Positions 37,267 to 46,014 of a stretch of 64,000 bases of DNA are shown piece by piece. How positions within the stretch are numbered: position 1 is the stretch's first letter; every line of letters begins with the position of its first letter. The notes under the pieces were generated by a model. It had not been told where the DNA came from, did no database searches, and saw only the letters and a program-made list of their open reading frames with translations. The DNA is taken from positions 124,001-188,000 of the forward strand of contig NZ_WGLO01000002.1 of assembly GCF_016125515.1 (NCBI RefSeq). The letters run 5' to 3'. The DNA is from Hyphomonas sp. GTDB taxonomy: Bacteria > Pseudomonadota > Alphaproteobacteria > Caulobacterales > Hyphomonadaceae. The position numbers and the translations under genes are program-made.

Positions 37267-38210
37267 ATTCGCCCCGCTTGCTGATCGGTCTTTCGGCCGT
37301 GATGGTCGCGCTCAAGGACGGCGAGCCGCACGTGCTGGTCAGCCGCCGGCCGAGCGGCGAGGATTCCCTGCCATTCGGTCCGTTCGACCCCGTCAACCAC
37401 CGGACCTTCGACCTGTCGCTGCGCGGCTGGGTGCGTGAACAGACCGGTTTCGAGATCGGCTATGTCGAGCAGCTTTACACATTCGGCGACAAGGACCGCG
37501 ATACGCCGGAAGCCACGCTGACCGACACACCGACCGATTCGCGCGTGATTTCGGTCGGCTATCTCGCCCTGACACCCGAAGCGCGCCCCGCCGGCGCCTC
37601 GTTCGATGCGCGGTGGCAGGACTGGTACCATTATTTTCCGTGGGAAGATCATCGTACCCGGCGCCCACCCATTCTCGATGCCGAGATCGCGCCGCGCCTG
37701 AAGACCTGGGCCGCCGGGAATCCGGGACGCCTGGAGCGCGCCCGCCTCGCCTTCGGCCTGAATGGCGCGCGCTGGATCGAAGAACGTGTCCTGGAGCGCT
37801 ACGAGCTGCTCTACGAGGCCGGCCTGGTGGCCGAGTGCACGCGCGATGCCGGCCTTCCTGATACGGGCGTCCGCCTCGGCGCAAGCATGGCATCTGACCA
37901 CCGGCGGATCCTGGCAACCGGCCTGACGCGCCTGCGCGGCAAGATCAAATACCGCCCGGTCGTGTTCGAACTGATGCCGGACCGGTTCACGCTGTCCGCC
38001 TTGCAGCGCTCGGTCGAAGGCATTCTCGGGCTGCAGTTGCACACGCAGAACTTCCGCCGCGCGCTGGACAAGGCGCAGCTGGTGGCGGGCACCGGACAGA
38101 TGGAAACCGGCACGGGCGGCCGGCCAGCCGAGCTGTTTACCTTCCGGCGCGATCACGCCAGCAGCATCTCGGCGCCCGGCCTGACAACGCCGCGCCGGTC
38201 ACCAGACTGA
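37263..38210 (+). CDS. Degenerate-Nudix plus winged-helix NAD regulator (NrtR-like)
   Basis: 315 residues. The N-terminal Nudix fold spans about 1-150, but the Nudix box is degenerate: the SLRGWVREQTGFEIG segment lacks the REUXEE glutamates needed for metal-dependent hydrolysis. The C-terminal half has LTRLRGKIKYRPVVFELM and FTLSALQRSVEGILG, the winged helix-turn-helix layout of NrtR regulators, which repress NAD metabolism genes and sense ADP-ribose. It is likely a cytoplasmic transcription factor rather than an enzyme. It is co-translated with the HD phosphohydrolase; a strong hairpin follows at 38214. Confidence 0.83.
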   Translation: MNSPRLLIGLSAVMVALKDGEPHVLVSRRPSGEDSLPFGPFDPVNHRTFDLSLRGWVREQTGFEIGYVEQLYTFGDKDRDTPEATLTDTPTDSRVISVGYLALTPEARPAGASFDARWQDWYHYFPWEDHRTRRPPILDAEIAPRLKTWAAGNPGRLERARLAFGLNGARWIEERVLERYELLYEAGLVAECTRDAGLPDTGVRLGASMASDHRRILATGLTRLRGKIKYRPVVFELMPDRFTLSALQRSVEGILGLQLHTQNFRRALDKAQLVAGTGQMETGTGGRPAELFTFRRDHASSISAPGLTTPRRSPD

Positions 38211-38213
38211 AAC

Positions 38214-38242
38214 ACCGCGCTGACCGGTCAGGTCAGCGCGGT
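38214..38242. terminator. Bidirectional terminator hairpin between convergent genes
   Basis: A 12-bp perfect stem ACCGCGCTGACC/GGTCAGCGCGGT with a 5-nt loop, 3 bp after the NrtR-like stop and 35 bp from the stop of the opposing M16 gene. T-runs are poor. A second hairpin GGCGCCG/CGGCGCC lies at 38257-38272. Confidence 0.72.
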
Positions 38243-38276
38243 ACTGTTGGTTTGACGGCGCCGTGCGGCGCCGGGT

Positions 38277-39707
38277 TCATTTAGCCGATGCGGCCGTTTC
38301 CAATCCCTGCGGCGCGCCCACAATGATGAAGGAATAGCGCGACGGGTCGAGATAAGCCTTCGCCACGCGGTTCACGTCTTCAAGCGTGACAGCGTCCACC
38401 AGCAGGTTGCGGCGGTCGAAGTAGTCGACGCCGAGATTTTCCTGGCGCACGTTCATCATCTGGCCGGCGATCTTGGCGTTCGAATCGAAACCGAGCGGAT
38501 AGGAGCCGGTGAGATAGGCTTTCGCGTCCGACAATTCCTGCGCGGTGACACCGGCCTCGATCAGGAGGTTCATCTCATCCTTGACGCCTGCGATGAATTC
38601 GCCGGCGCTTTCGTTCTTGGTCTGGCCGCCGCCTGACCAGGTGAGGAAGGACGGGTTCGGATCAAGGCTGGTCGACACACCATAGGTGAGACCCTTCTCG
38701 ACACGGAGCGTCTTCATCAGGCGGCTTTCGAAGCCGCCACCGCCGAACGTGTAGTTCAGCACATAGGCGGGGAAGAAATCCGGATTGTTGCGGTCGATGC
38801 CCGGCCCCATGAAACGCACGAGGCTTTGCGGCTGCGGCAGGTCGACGACGACCTCGACCACCGGCGCGGCTGCAAGATCGACCGGCGCAACATCCGGCAA
38901 GGTGCTCGTCTCGGGAAGGCCGGCGGCAACCTCATCGATCAGCGGTGCCAGTTCTTCCGGCGTGATGGCGCCGACAGCGGTGACGATGAGGCGATCTTTC
39001 GTCATCAGCGCGCGCATCTGCTGACGGGCGAGTTCGGGTGTGAGGGCCTCAAGGCTTTCGGCCGAGATTTCGCGCGCAAACGGATGATCCGGATACAGAG
39101 CTTGCGAGGCGGCGCGCCAGGCAAGGTAACCGGCATTCGTCTCACGCGTCTGAAGGCCGACTTCCTCCTCCCGGATGAAGCGCTCATACGGGCCTTCATC
39201 GAACCGCGGCGCTGCAAACGCGGCCGCAACGAGCGCCATGGCGTCACCGGCATTGGCGGTGAGCGAGGACACCGAACAGCTGGTCCACTCCGATTCGACC
39301 GAACAGCCGAAGCTCATATTGAGGTCTTCCATCGCCGTCTGGAACGCGAGCGAGTCGAGATCGCCGGCGCCTTCGTTCATGCTGTAGGTGACCGACTCGC
39401 TGAGGCCTTCAAGGCCGTCCGGATCGGACGCGGTGCCACCCTTCCAGGCCATCTGCACAGCGAGGATCGGGATCGACGGCTCCGAGACAAGCCAGACCGA
39501 CACGCCGCCCGGCGTGACGAATTGCTGGACCGTGGCGAATTCGCCCGTGTGGACGGCCACGACCATTTCCGGCTCGGCCGGCGCCACCGTTTCTGGTGCA
39601 GCCGCTTCGGTCTTGTGGAAATTTTCGTGCACCCATCCGTGTACGGTTGAACAGCCGGCCAGTGCCGAAAGAGCAACGGCCCCGACAAGAAATCTGGACT
39701 TGCGCAT
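38277..39707 (-). CDS. M16-family protein, catalytically inactive partner, lipoprotein
   Basis: 476 residues with a lipobox ALAGC (Cys19). The two M16 half-domains are present (VTPGGVSVWLVSEPSIP; later YTFGGGGFESRLMKTLRVEKGLTYG region), but where HxxEH should be the sequence reads LSESVTYSMNEG, so the zinc site is lost. The R/Y motif of the C-terminal domain remains. This is the non-catalytic half of a bacterial M16B heterodimer like pea-type processing proteases. Its ATG overlaps the stop of the active subunit gene as TGATG. Confidence 0.9.
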   Translation of the reverse strand: MRKSRFLVGAVALSALAGCSTVHGWVHENFHKTEAAAPETVAPAEPEMVVAVHTGEFATVQQFVTPGGVSVWLVSEPSIPILAVQMAWKGGTASDPDGLEGLSESVTYSMNEGAGDLDSLAFQTAMEDLNMSFGCSVESEWTSCSVSSLTANAGDAMALVAAAFAAPRFDEGPYERFIREEEVGLQTRETNAGYLAWRAASQALYPDHPFAREISAESLEALTPELARQQMRALMTKDRLIVTAVGAITPEELAPLIDEVAAGLPETSTLPDVAPVDLAAAPVVEVVVDLPQPQSLVRFMGPGIDRNNPDFFPAYVLNYTFGGGGFESRLMKTLRVEKGLTYGVSTSLDPNPSFLTWSGGGQTKNESAGEFIAGVKDEMNLLIEAGVTAQELSDAKAYLTGSYPLGFDSNAKIAGQMMNVRQENLGVDYFDRRNLLVDAVTLEDVNRVAKAYLDPSRYSFIIVGAPQGLETAASAK

Positions 39708-41056
39708 CAGAGGTCTCCTTCGCCGGGCAGCAGCTGGGCTTCGATATAGTGTTTTTCGGGCGCGAACACCGACCGCACCGCCGCCAAAGCGGCCTCAGGC
39801 GTCACGGCGCGCACCTGGTCTGGATAGGTCAGGATGTCGTCGACCGAGCCGCCGATGGCCAGCCAGCTGCCGAACGTGTTGGCCATGCCGGACTGGCTGT
39901 CGCGGCCGTAGATGGCATCTGCGGCCAGCTTGTTGCGGGCCCGCACGACTTCTTCTTCGGTGAAGCCTTCGGCGAGGACCTTCTCGACTTCCGTCATCAC
40001 GGCGGTCTCGAGCGTGTCGAGATCTATGCCAGGCGCCGGGCTGGCGCTGATCACGGCGGGGCCTTCATCGTGCAATGTCGTCCAGGCATAGGTGTTGGCC
40101 GAAATGGCGACCTGCTGCTGCTCGACCAGCGATTGGTAGAGCCGGCTGGTCATGCCGCCGCCAAGGATTTCGAGCCCCACATCCAGTGCGAGCGCGTTTT
40201 CCGGCTGGCGGCGCTGCGAGTAGCCGAGATAGTAGCGGCTCCAGACGGGCTGGCGCACTTTGGGATCGGAATGCACGATCAGCTGCGTCTCGGTGAGCGG
40301 GGCAACCAGCTGCCATTTGCGTTCCGACTTCGCGGTGCCGGTCGGCTGGATAGCGCCGTAATTCGCCTCGGCCAGGGTGCGCACCTCGTCCGGCGTCACG
40401 TCGCCTGCAACCACGAGGATCGCGTTCTCAGGGCTGTAATACTGATGGTAGAATTCGAGGCCGTCCTGCGGGGTGAGCGCGGCGACTTCGTCCATCTTGC
40501 CAATCACGGTGATCTCGTAGGGATGCCCCTTCCAGAATGCGCCGAGCACCTTCTCCTGCAGGATCACGTTCGGATTGTTGTCGATGCGCTGGCGGCGTTC
40601 TTCCTTCACGACGTCGCGCTCGGAAATGAAAGGGCCCTTCGGATCGTCGTCGATCAGCAGGTTCACCATCCGCTCGGCTTCGAGCTCCATCATCTTGCCA
40701 AGCTGTGGCTTCGCCACGCGCTCGTAATAGGCCGTGTAGTCCCAGCTGGTGAAGGCATTGAGCTGGCCGCCTGAACGCTGGACGATCGACGTGAACTCTT
40801 CAGGGCCGATATTTTTGGTCTGCTTGAACATCACGTGTTCGAACAGGTGAGCGATGCCGGACTTGCCCGGCGCCTCATCGACCGCGCCGACCTTGTACCA
40901 GACCATGTGGGTGACGACCGGCGCGCGGTGATCGGGGATCACCACGACCTCCATGCCATTGCTCAGCGTGAAGGTGGAGGGTGCCCAAGCGGCTTCCTCC
41001 GCCATGGCATTGGAAGCAAACAGGGCAAACAGCCCTGCGGCGAGGGTCCGTTTCAT
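39707..41056 (-). CDS. M16-family zinc metallopeptidase, catalytic subunit
   Basis: 449 residues with a signal peptide (about 1-19, ending SNAMA). The inverted zinc motif HLFEH is at 70-74, and the third ligand Glu lies in RDVVKEERRQRIDNN about 75 residues later. It is an insulinase/pitrilysin-type peptidase (M16B), here periplasmic, expected to pair with the inactive lipoprotein encoded immediately downstream. It is preceded by bamF after 39 bp, an envelope-biogenesis context suggesting degradation of misfolded or signal peptides. Confidence 0.93.
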   Translation of the reverse strand: MKRTLAAGLFALFASNAMAEEAAWAPSTFTLSNGMEVVVIPDHRAPVVTHMVWYKVGAVDEAPGKSGIAHLFEHVMFKQTKNIGPEEFTSIVQRSGGQLNAFTSWDYTAYYERVAKPQLGKMMELEAERMVNLLIDDDPKGPFISERDVVKEERRQRIDNNPNVILQEKVLGAFWKGHPYEITVIGKMDEVAALTPQDGLEFYHQYYSPENAILVVAGDVTPDEVRTLAEANYGAIQPTGTAKSERKWQLVAPLTETQLIVHSDPKVRQPVWSRYYLGYSQRRQPENALALDVGLEILGGGMTSRLYQSLVEQQQVAISANTYAWTTLHDEGPAVISASPAPGIDLDTLETAVMTEVEKVLAEGFTEEEVVRARNKLAADAIYGRDSQSGMANTFGSWLAIGGSVDDILTYPDQVRAVTPEAALAAVRSVFAPEKHYIEAQLLPGEGDL

Positions 41057-41095
41057 GGGCGTCCTCCTGGGTTTGTCTTGCTGGGCTTGCGGGGC

Positions 41096-41593
41096 TCAGG
41101 TGCCCGGCAGGCGGATACGCGGGCCACCATTGGTGCGCTCGATGGTCACCGGTTGGTCACCTGTTGCATTGTCGGTCGCGGCCGAAGTTGCATCTTCCGG
41201 CTTGTCCTTGCGCCAGAAGAGGATGCGGTCGCCGATGCTGGCCGATTTGCGGATCGTTTTGGATTCCTCGTAATCGACCTGCGCGCGCACAGCCGGGTTG
41301 GCCGCATTGGCGCCGGCGGCGGCCACGAGGGCCTTCTCCGAGGCACTGGCATTCTTGCCGAACTCGGCGCCGAACGCGGTCGTCACGGTGGTTTCAGCGG
41401 CGGCCACTTCGGCCGGCGTGGTCGAGCCCGCACCCGGCGGACGCAGGCTGTATTCCGGCGGCACGCTGAGCGGCGCCTTGGTGACAACGCGAAATTCATT
41501 CGGGGTCGAGCCGTTGCTGTTGCCCGAAGACGTGCAAGCCGATGTGGCGACAAGCGCGGCGCCGACGGCGAGGATCAGGTGGGATTTCTTCAT
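41096..41593 (-). CDS. bamF: BamF-type lipoprotein (DUF3035)
   Basis: 165 residues from ATG 41593 with a signal sequence and lipobox TSAC. The conserved core NEFRVVTKAPLSVPPEYSLRPP-type segment (split here around residues 30-50) identifies the alphaproteobacterial DUF3035 family, described as BamF, a lipoprotein of the beta-barrel assembly machinery. The rest is Ala-rich with a short IGDRILFWRKDKP patch. Location next to lspA fits, since its maturation needs signal peptidase II. It lies 41 bp after lspA, probably in one operon. Confidence 0.83.
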   Translation of the reverse strand: MKKSHLILAVGAALVATSACTSSGNSNGSTPNEFRVVTKAPLSVPPEYSLRPPGAGSTTPAEVAAAETTVTTAFGAEFGKNASASEKALVAAAGANAANPAVRAQVDYEESKTIRKSASIGDRILFWRKDKPEDATSAATDNATGDQPVTIERTNGGPRIRLPGT

Positions 41594-41634
41594 GAGCTGG
41601 AGCGGGTCCGTTTCTGGAGGGCAGAATGCCAATG

Positions 41635-42153
41635 TTACAGGTTGTTAGCCTGTTTTGGCCGCGAAAGTAAGAACTGGTCGACAAAGAGAAGCACCGCGCC
41701 GACGCTGATGGCCGCATCGGCAACGTTGAAGATCCAGGGGAAGAACAGCCCGTTGGCATCGATGAAATCGACCACAGCGCCAAAGCGCACCCGGTCGATC
41801 AGGTTGCCGAAGGCCCCGCCGATGACCAGCGCCAGCGCCAGTTTCAGCCAGCGCCCTTCCGCCCGGACCAGCCAGACGAGGAATCCGAGTGCAATGGCCA
41901 GCATCACGCCCGCCAGGATCCAGCGGCCGATTCCATCCGATTGGAACAGGCCGTAGCTCATCCCCCGGTTCCAGGTCATCGTCAGGTCCAGCGGGCCGGG
42001 CACGACGATCCGGCCGCAATATTCCATGCCGTTGAGGCAATTCAGGGCATTCAGGCGCGGCTCGGCCAGCACGCTCCACTTGGATAGCTGATCGGCCAGC
42101 ACCACGAGGGGTACCAGAAAGAAGGGCCAGGCCGATTGGGTCGCCAGTTTCAT
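41635..42153 (-). CDS. lspA: Lipoprotein signal peptidase (signal peptidase II)
   Basis: 172 residues and four membrane helices. The two catalytic aspartates lie in GGAFGNLIDRV and FNVADAAISVG; TMTWNRGMSYGLF is the conserved substrate-facing motif. It cleaves prolipoproteins before the lipid-modified cysteine in the inner membrane. At least nine predicted lipoproteins are encoded in this window. It follows ileS after 58 bp, the common ileS-lspA arrangement. Confidence 0.97.
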   Translation of the reverse strand: MKLATQSAWPFFLVPLVVLADQLSKWSVLAEPRLNALNCLNGMEYCGRIVVPGPLDLTMTWNRGMSYGLFQSDGIGRWILAGVMLAIALGFLVWLVRAEGRWLKLALALVIGGAFGNLIDRVRFGAVVDFIDANGLFFPWIFNVADAAISVGAVLLFVDQFLLSRPKQANNL

Positions 42154-42211
42154 GCGGCTGAGATTGCAGACCGAGGCGGGGGGATCAAGCGCTTCTGTGC
42201 ACCTGAGGCCC

Positions 42212-45184
42212 CTATCCGGCGACCTTGTCCCAGGCCTTCACGGCCAAGGCATCGCGCGGTGTGATGCCCGCAAACGACGGATCGGCGTCAGCCGGGTCGA
42301 AATACTTCCAGCTGCGGCGGCATTTCACCCCCGCAGCCTTCTTCGGCACGACCCAGATGCCGGGCGTATCCTCGAGCGCGAAGGCCCCGGCCGGCGCCGA
42401 GCTGCCCTCGACCAGACGCGCACCGGACGTGATGAACAGGTCACCGGCATCCTCGCCCGCGAAGGCGTCGATCAGGGCCTTGTCGGCTATGACCACTTCG
42501 GGGCTCGCTTCCAGCGAGGCGCCGATCCGCTTTTCTCGGCGCTCCACTTCCAGCGCGCCGGTCACGACCCGGCGCACCTTGAAGATCTTCTCCCAACGTG
42601 CGGCGAGCGCCGCGTCGCGCCATGTCTCCGGGGTCTCCGGGAAGAGCAGCAGGTGGACGGACGACGCGGCGGCCTTGAGGTGGCTTTCGCCAAACGCCTC
42701 ATCGGTGGTGAACGGCATTACCGGCGCGAGCCAGGCAAGCAGACGCTCCATCACGGCGGCCATCACCGTGCGCACGGCGCGGCGGCGGTTGCCAAACATC
42801 GCAGTGTCCGCATCCCAGGCCTTGGCGGTGACAAAGGACGGATCGCAATAGAGCGAGTCCTTGCGGACATCGAAATACACCGCCGACAGCTCGACGTTCA
42901 CGAAGTTCACGATCTGCGTCATCACGCGCTTGAAGTCGAATACCTTGAAGGCAGCGCGCACTTCAGCGTCGAGTTCGGCAAGGCGATGCAGCACGAAGCG
43001 TTCCAGGCCCGGCATGTCGGGCGCGGCAATGGCTTCTTCCTCCGTATACCCATCAAGTGCACCGAGCAGGTAGCGCAGCGTGTTGCGCAGCTTCCGATAA
43101 GTCTCCACCGTGCCCTTGATGATCTCGTCGGAGATGCGGGTATCGTCCCAATAGTCGGCCGAGGCCGTCCACAGGCGCAGGATCTCGATGCCGTACTGTT
43201 TCTGGAACTCGTCAGGTTCGATCGTGTTGCCGATAGATTTCGACATCTTTTTGCCTTCGGCGTCGACCACCATGCCATGCGTGACGACCTTTTTGTAAGG
43301 CGCCATGCCGCGCGTCGCGCAGCTCTCCAGCAGCGAGGACTGGAACCAGCCGCGATGCTGGTCGGAGCCTTCCATATAGACATCCGCCTGCCCGGCCGTG
43401 TTGTCGATGATGCCGCGCTTTCGCAGCGCGAAGGCATGCGTCGTGCCGGAATCGAACCAGACGTCGAGAACGTCCGTGACCTTCTCCCAGCCGTCCGGCG
43501 AGACGCCGGTGCCGGCGAAGAAGTCTGCGTCCGGCGTTGCGAACCATCCGTCCACGCCGGTTTTCTCGATCGCGGCCTTGATGTTGGCGTTCAGCTTGTC
43601 GGCCTGTTCGTGCGGCAGAGCGGCCGTGTGCGGCTCGCCCTTCGCGTTGACGAACAGGGTGATCGGCACGCCCCAGTTGCGCTGGCGCGAGATCAGCCAG
43701 TCCGGCCGGCTCTCGACCATGGCGGAGAGGCGGTTGCGGCCCGTGGGCGGGAAGAATTCCGTCACCGAGATGGCCTTCATGGCCAGTTCGCGCAGCGTCT
43801 TGCCGTCATGGACCGGCTTGTCCATCGCGATGAACCATTGCGGCGTGGCGCGGCGGATGACCGGCGCCTTCGAACGCCAGGAGTGCGCATCGCGGATCGT
43901 GGTGACGCCGCGCGCCAGAAGGTTTCCGCTCTCGGCGAGCAGGCGGATCACTTCGTTGTTCGCCTTGCCTGCCTCGCCGCGTTTCTTGCCGGACGTGACG
44001 ATGATGTCGAGACCTTTGAGGGGTTCGGGCACTTCATCCGTATAGCGACCATCTGGGTCGACGATCTGGCGGATTTCCTGCGTCGTGTGGCCGGTGGCCA
44101 CCCAGACCTCGAAGTCGTCTTCGCCGTGGGCCGGTGCCGTGTGTACGAAGCCAGTACCGGCATCGTCCGTGACGTGCTCACCGGCGAGCATCGGGATCCG
44201 GTGCTGGAAGAATGGCGACAACGCATGGAACGGATGGCGAAGCGGCGGCAGATCGGACGGGTTCACGCCATCGACCCGCGCCCAGCTTTTCGCCTTGGCT
44301 GCGGTCAGGGCATCGTCCGCCAGTTTGTCTGCAAAGACGAGCTTGTCGCCGCGCTTCACATAGGGTGCAAAGCCCAGCTCTTCTTCCGACATGACGTCGG
44401 TCACTTCGTAGAGGCCGTAGGAGACTTCAGGGTTGAAACTCACCGCCTGGTTCGCCGGGATCGTCCAGGGCGTGGTCGTCCAGATCACCACAGCGGCGTC
44501 CGTGTCGGCGACAGGAAACTTCACCCACACCACCGGCACCTTCCGGTCGTGGTACTCCACTTCCGCTTCGGCGAGCGCGGTGCGCTCAACCGGCGACCAC
44601 ATGATCGGTTTCGCCCCGCGCACGAGGCCGCCTTTCATCGCCATGTCGAGGAATTCGGAGACGATCATCGCCTCACTCTCGAAGGCCATGGTGAGATAAG
44701 GATTGTCCCATTCGCCCTCGATGCCGAGGCTGCGGAATTCCTTGCCCTGCACCTTCACCCAATGCTCGGCATAAGCGCGGCAGGCGGCCCGGAACTCGTC
44801 GGCCGGCACGGAATCCTTCGGGCGGTTCTTGGAGCGGAACTCCTCCTCCACCTTCCATTCGATGGGCAGGCCGTGGCAGTCCCAGCCCGGCAGGTAGGAG
44901 GCATCGAAGCCCTGCATCTGGTGCGAGCGGACAATGATGTCCTTGATGATCTTGTTAAGCGCCGTGCCGAGGTGGATGTGGCCGTTCGCATAGGGCGGGC
45001 CATCATGCAGGATGAACGGCGTACGCCCCTTGGCGCTTTCCCGCAGCTTGGCATAGAGGCCCATCGCGTCCCAGCGCTTGATCCATTCGGGCTCGGCCTT
45101 CGGCAGGCCGGCGCGCATCGGGAATTCGGTTTTGGGCAGGAACAGCGTGTCGCGGTAATCGCGTTCGGCAGTGGTATCGGTCAT
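42212..45184 (-). CDS. ileS: Isoleucyl-tRNA synthetase
   Basis: 990 residues. The class I HIGH motif appears as PYANGHIHLG and the KMSKS motif as GKKMSKSIGNT. TTPWTIPANQAV belongs to the editing (CP1) domain that removes misactivated valine; the C-terminal anticodon-binding region follows. The C-terminal zinc-binding cysteines are reduced to CRR without a full CxxC pair, as in other alphaproteobacterial enzymes. It charges tRNA-Ile. The reverse complement holds a chance open frame of over 1,200 codons, which is not a gene. A short hairpin lies in the leader. Confidence 0.97.
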   Translation of the reverse strand: MTDTTAERDYRDTLFLPKTEFPMRAGLPKAEPEWIKRWDAMGLYAKLRESAKGRTPFILHDGPPYANGHIHLGTALNKIIKDIIVRSHQMQGFDASYLPGWDCHGLPIEWKVEEEFRSKNRPKDSVPADEFRAACRAYAEHWVKVQGKEFRSLGIEGEWDNPYLTMAFESEAMIVSEFLDMAMKGGLVRGAKPIMWSPVERTALAEAEVEYHDRKVPVVWVKFPVADTDAAVVIWTTTPWTIPANQAVSFNPEVSYGLYEVTDVMSEEELGFAPYVKRGDKLVFADKLADDALTAAKAKSWARVDGVNPSDLPPLRHPFHALSPFFQHRIPMLAGEHVTDDAGTGFVHTAPAHGEDDFEVWVATGHTTQEIRQIVDPDGRYTDEVPEPLKGLDIIVTSGKKRGEAGKANNEVIRLLAESGNLLARGVTTIRDAHSWRSKAPVIRRATPQWFIAMDKPVHDGKTLRELAMKAISVTEFFPPTGRNRLSAMVESRPDWLISRQRNWGVPITLFVNAKGEPHTAALPHEQADKLNANIKAAIEKTGVDGWFATPDADFFAGTGVSPDGWEKVTDVLDVWFDSGTTHAFALRKRGIIDNTAGQADVYMEGSDQHRGWFQSSLLESCATRGMAPYKKVVTHGMVVDAEGKKMSKSIGNTIEPDEFQKQYGIEILRLWTASADYWDDTRISDEIIKGTVETYRKLRNTLRYLLGALDGYTEEEAIAAPDMPGLERFVLHRLAELDAEVRAAFKVFDFKRVMTQIVNFVNVELSAVYFDVRKDSLYCDPSFVTAKAWDADTAMFGNRRRAVRTVMAAVMERLLAWLAPVMPFTTDEAFGESHLKAAASSVHLLLFPETPETWRDAALAARWEKIFKVRRVVTGALEVERREKRIGASLEASPEVVIADKALIDAFAGEDAGDLFITSGARLVEGSSAPAGAFALEDTPGIWVVPKKAAGVKCRRSWKYFDPADADPSFAGITPRDALAVKAWDKVAG

Positions 45185-45259
45185 GGCGGTTCGAATGTCT
45201 TCGTCAGCGAAACGGGGATGGGCGAGCGGCCTCAGGCCATACGGGCTTACCCGGCAACC

Positions 45260-45278
45260 GCTGAAGAAAGCCTTCAGC
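45260..45278 (-). repeat. Leader hairpin upstream of ileS
   Basis: A perfect 7-bp stem GCTGAAG/CTTCAGC with a 5-nt loop, 76 bp upstream of the ileS start codon. No T-box or other known riboswitch consensus is recognised; it may be a terminator of the upstream YbjN gene or a simple leader structure. Confidence 0.4.
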
Positions 45279-45382
45279 CGGCCGCCGGGCCGCTAATTCG
45301 AATTGCCAGAATCGTCAGGGTCTTCGCCATAGGCGCAGCGGTTATCACGCCCGCCCCGGCCCTGTCACCCCTTTGTGGCGGC

Positions 45383-45919
45383 CTACCAGTCGTCGTCGCC
45401 TTCGGGCGCATAAGCCCCCGTCTGCCAGACATAATCCGCGCCCTGGGGGGCAATGGCCAGCAGATTGAGGAGGTTGTCCTTGATGTTGCGGACGGTCATG
45501 CCGCCATCGAGGATCACGTAGCGGGTAAAGCCGACGGTCGGGGAATAGCCATCCGTGCCGCCCTCGGAATACCAGCAGGACGTGGCCGCCCACATCAGGT
45601 TCACGTCGTTGATCCGCTCGAGCGTCTCTTGGCCGTCTGCGTCGTAGCGCACCTGCATGTTGATGCCGAGGCAGCCATCTGTGCCCTCGACTTCGCAGGC
45701 GGTGCCGATGACGTTGAAGATCAGGCCGGTGTTTTCTTCATCCGTCGCGCGGATGGACACGTCGCCATCGTCGCCTGTGCTGTTAATGGTGTAACCTTCT
45801 TCGACCAGGATCCGCTGCAGGTCGGCCAGTTTGACCGATTTCACGACCTGGCTGTCGTCGGCAAGCGCCGGGCCGGCAAGAAAGCTCACGAAGGCAAGTG
45901 ATGTCAGAATGCGGCGCAT
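45383..45919 (-). CDS. YbjN-domain secreted protein
   Basis: 178 residues with a signal peptide (about 1-20, ending GPALA). The YbjN/type III chaperone-like fold is suggested by LADLQRILVEEGYTINSTG, then LIFNVIGTACEVEG and a C-terminal region with TRYVILDGGMTVRNIKDNL. Three cysteines in the exported part could pair. Members are linked to stress and surface phenotypes, with no clear biochemistry. It is preceded by ribF and followed by ileS on the same strand. Confidence 0.75.
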   Translation of the reverse strand: MRRILTSLAFVSFLAGPALADDSQVVKSVKLADLQRILVEEGYTINSTGDDGDVSIRATDEENTGLIFNVIGTACEVEGTDGCLGINMQVRYDADGQETLERINDVNLMWAATSCWYSEGGTDGYSPTVGFTRYVILDGGMTVRNIKDNLLNLLAIAPQGADYVWQTGAYAPEGDDDW

Positions 45920-46014
45920 GATGTCCTCCCCGCGCTGGATACGCCCCGAACATCCTACCGTTCGAAAGGCTTGTGAAGGGCGAGGAAGCGGTCAGATTGC
46001 GGAAAACATATGTT

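Noticed and set aside
45185-45382. T-box or other riboswitch in the ileS leader
   Set aside because: Only a 7-bp hairpin is present; no T-box consensus, and these riboswitches are not expected in alphaproteobacteria.
42152-45901. Open frame of more than 1,200 codons on the forward strand
   Set aside because: It is the antisense of ileS and the YbjN gene; long chance frames arise from GC-rich third positions, and the product lacks recognisable motifs while ileS has all of its own.
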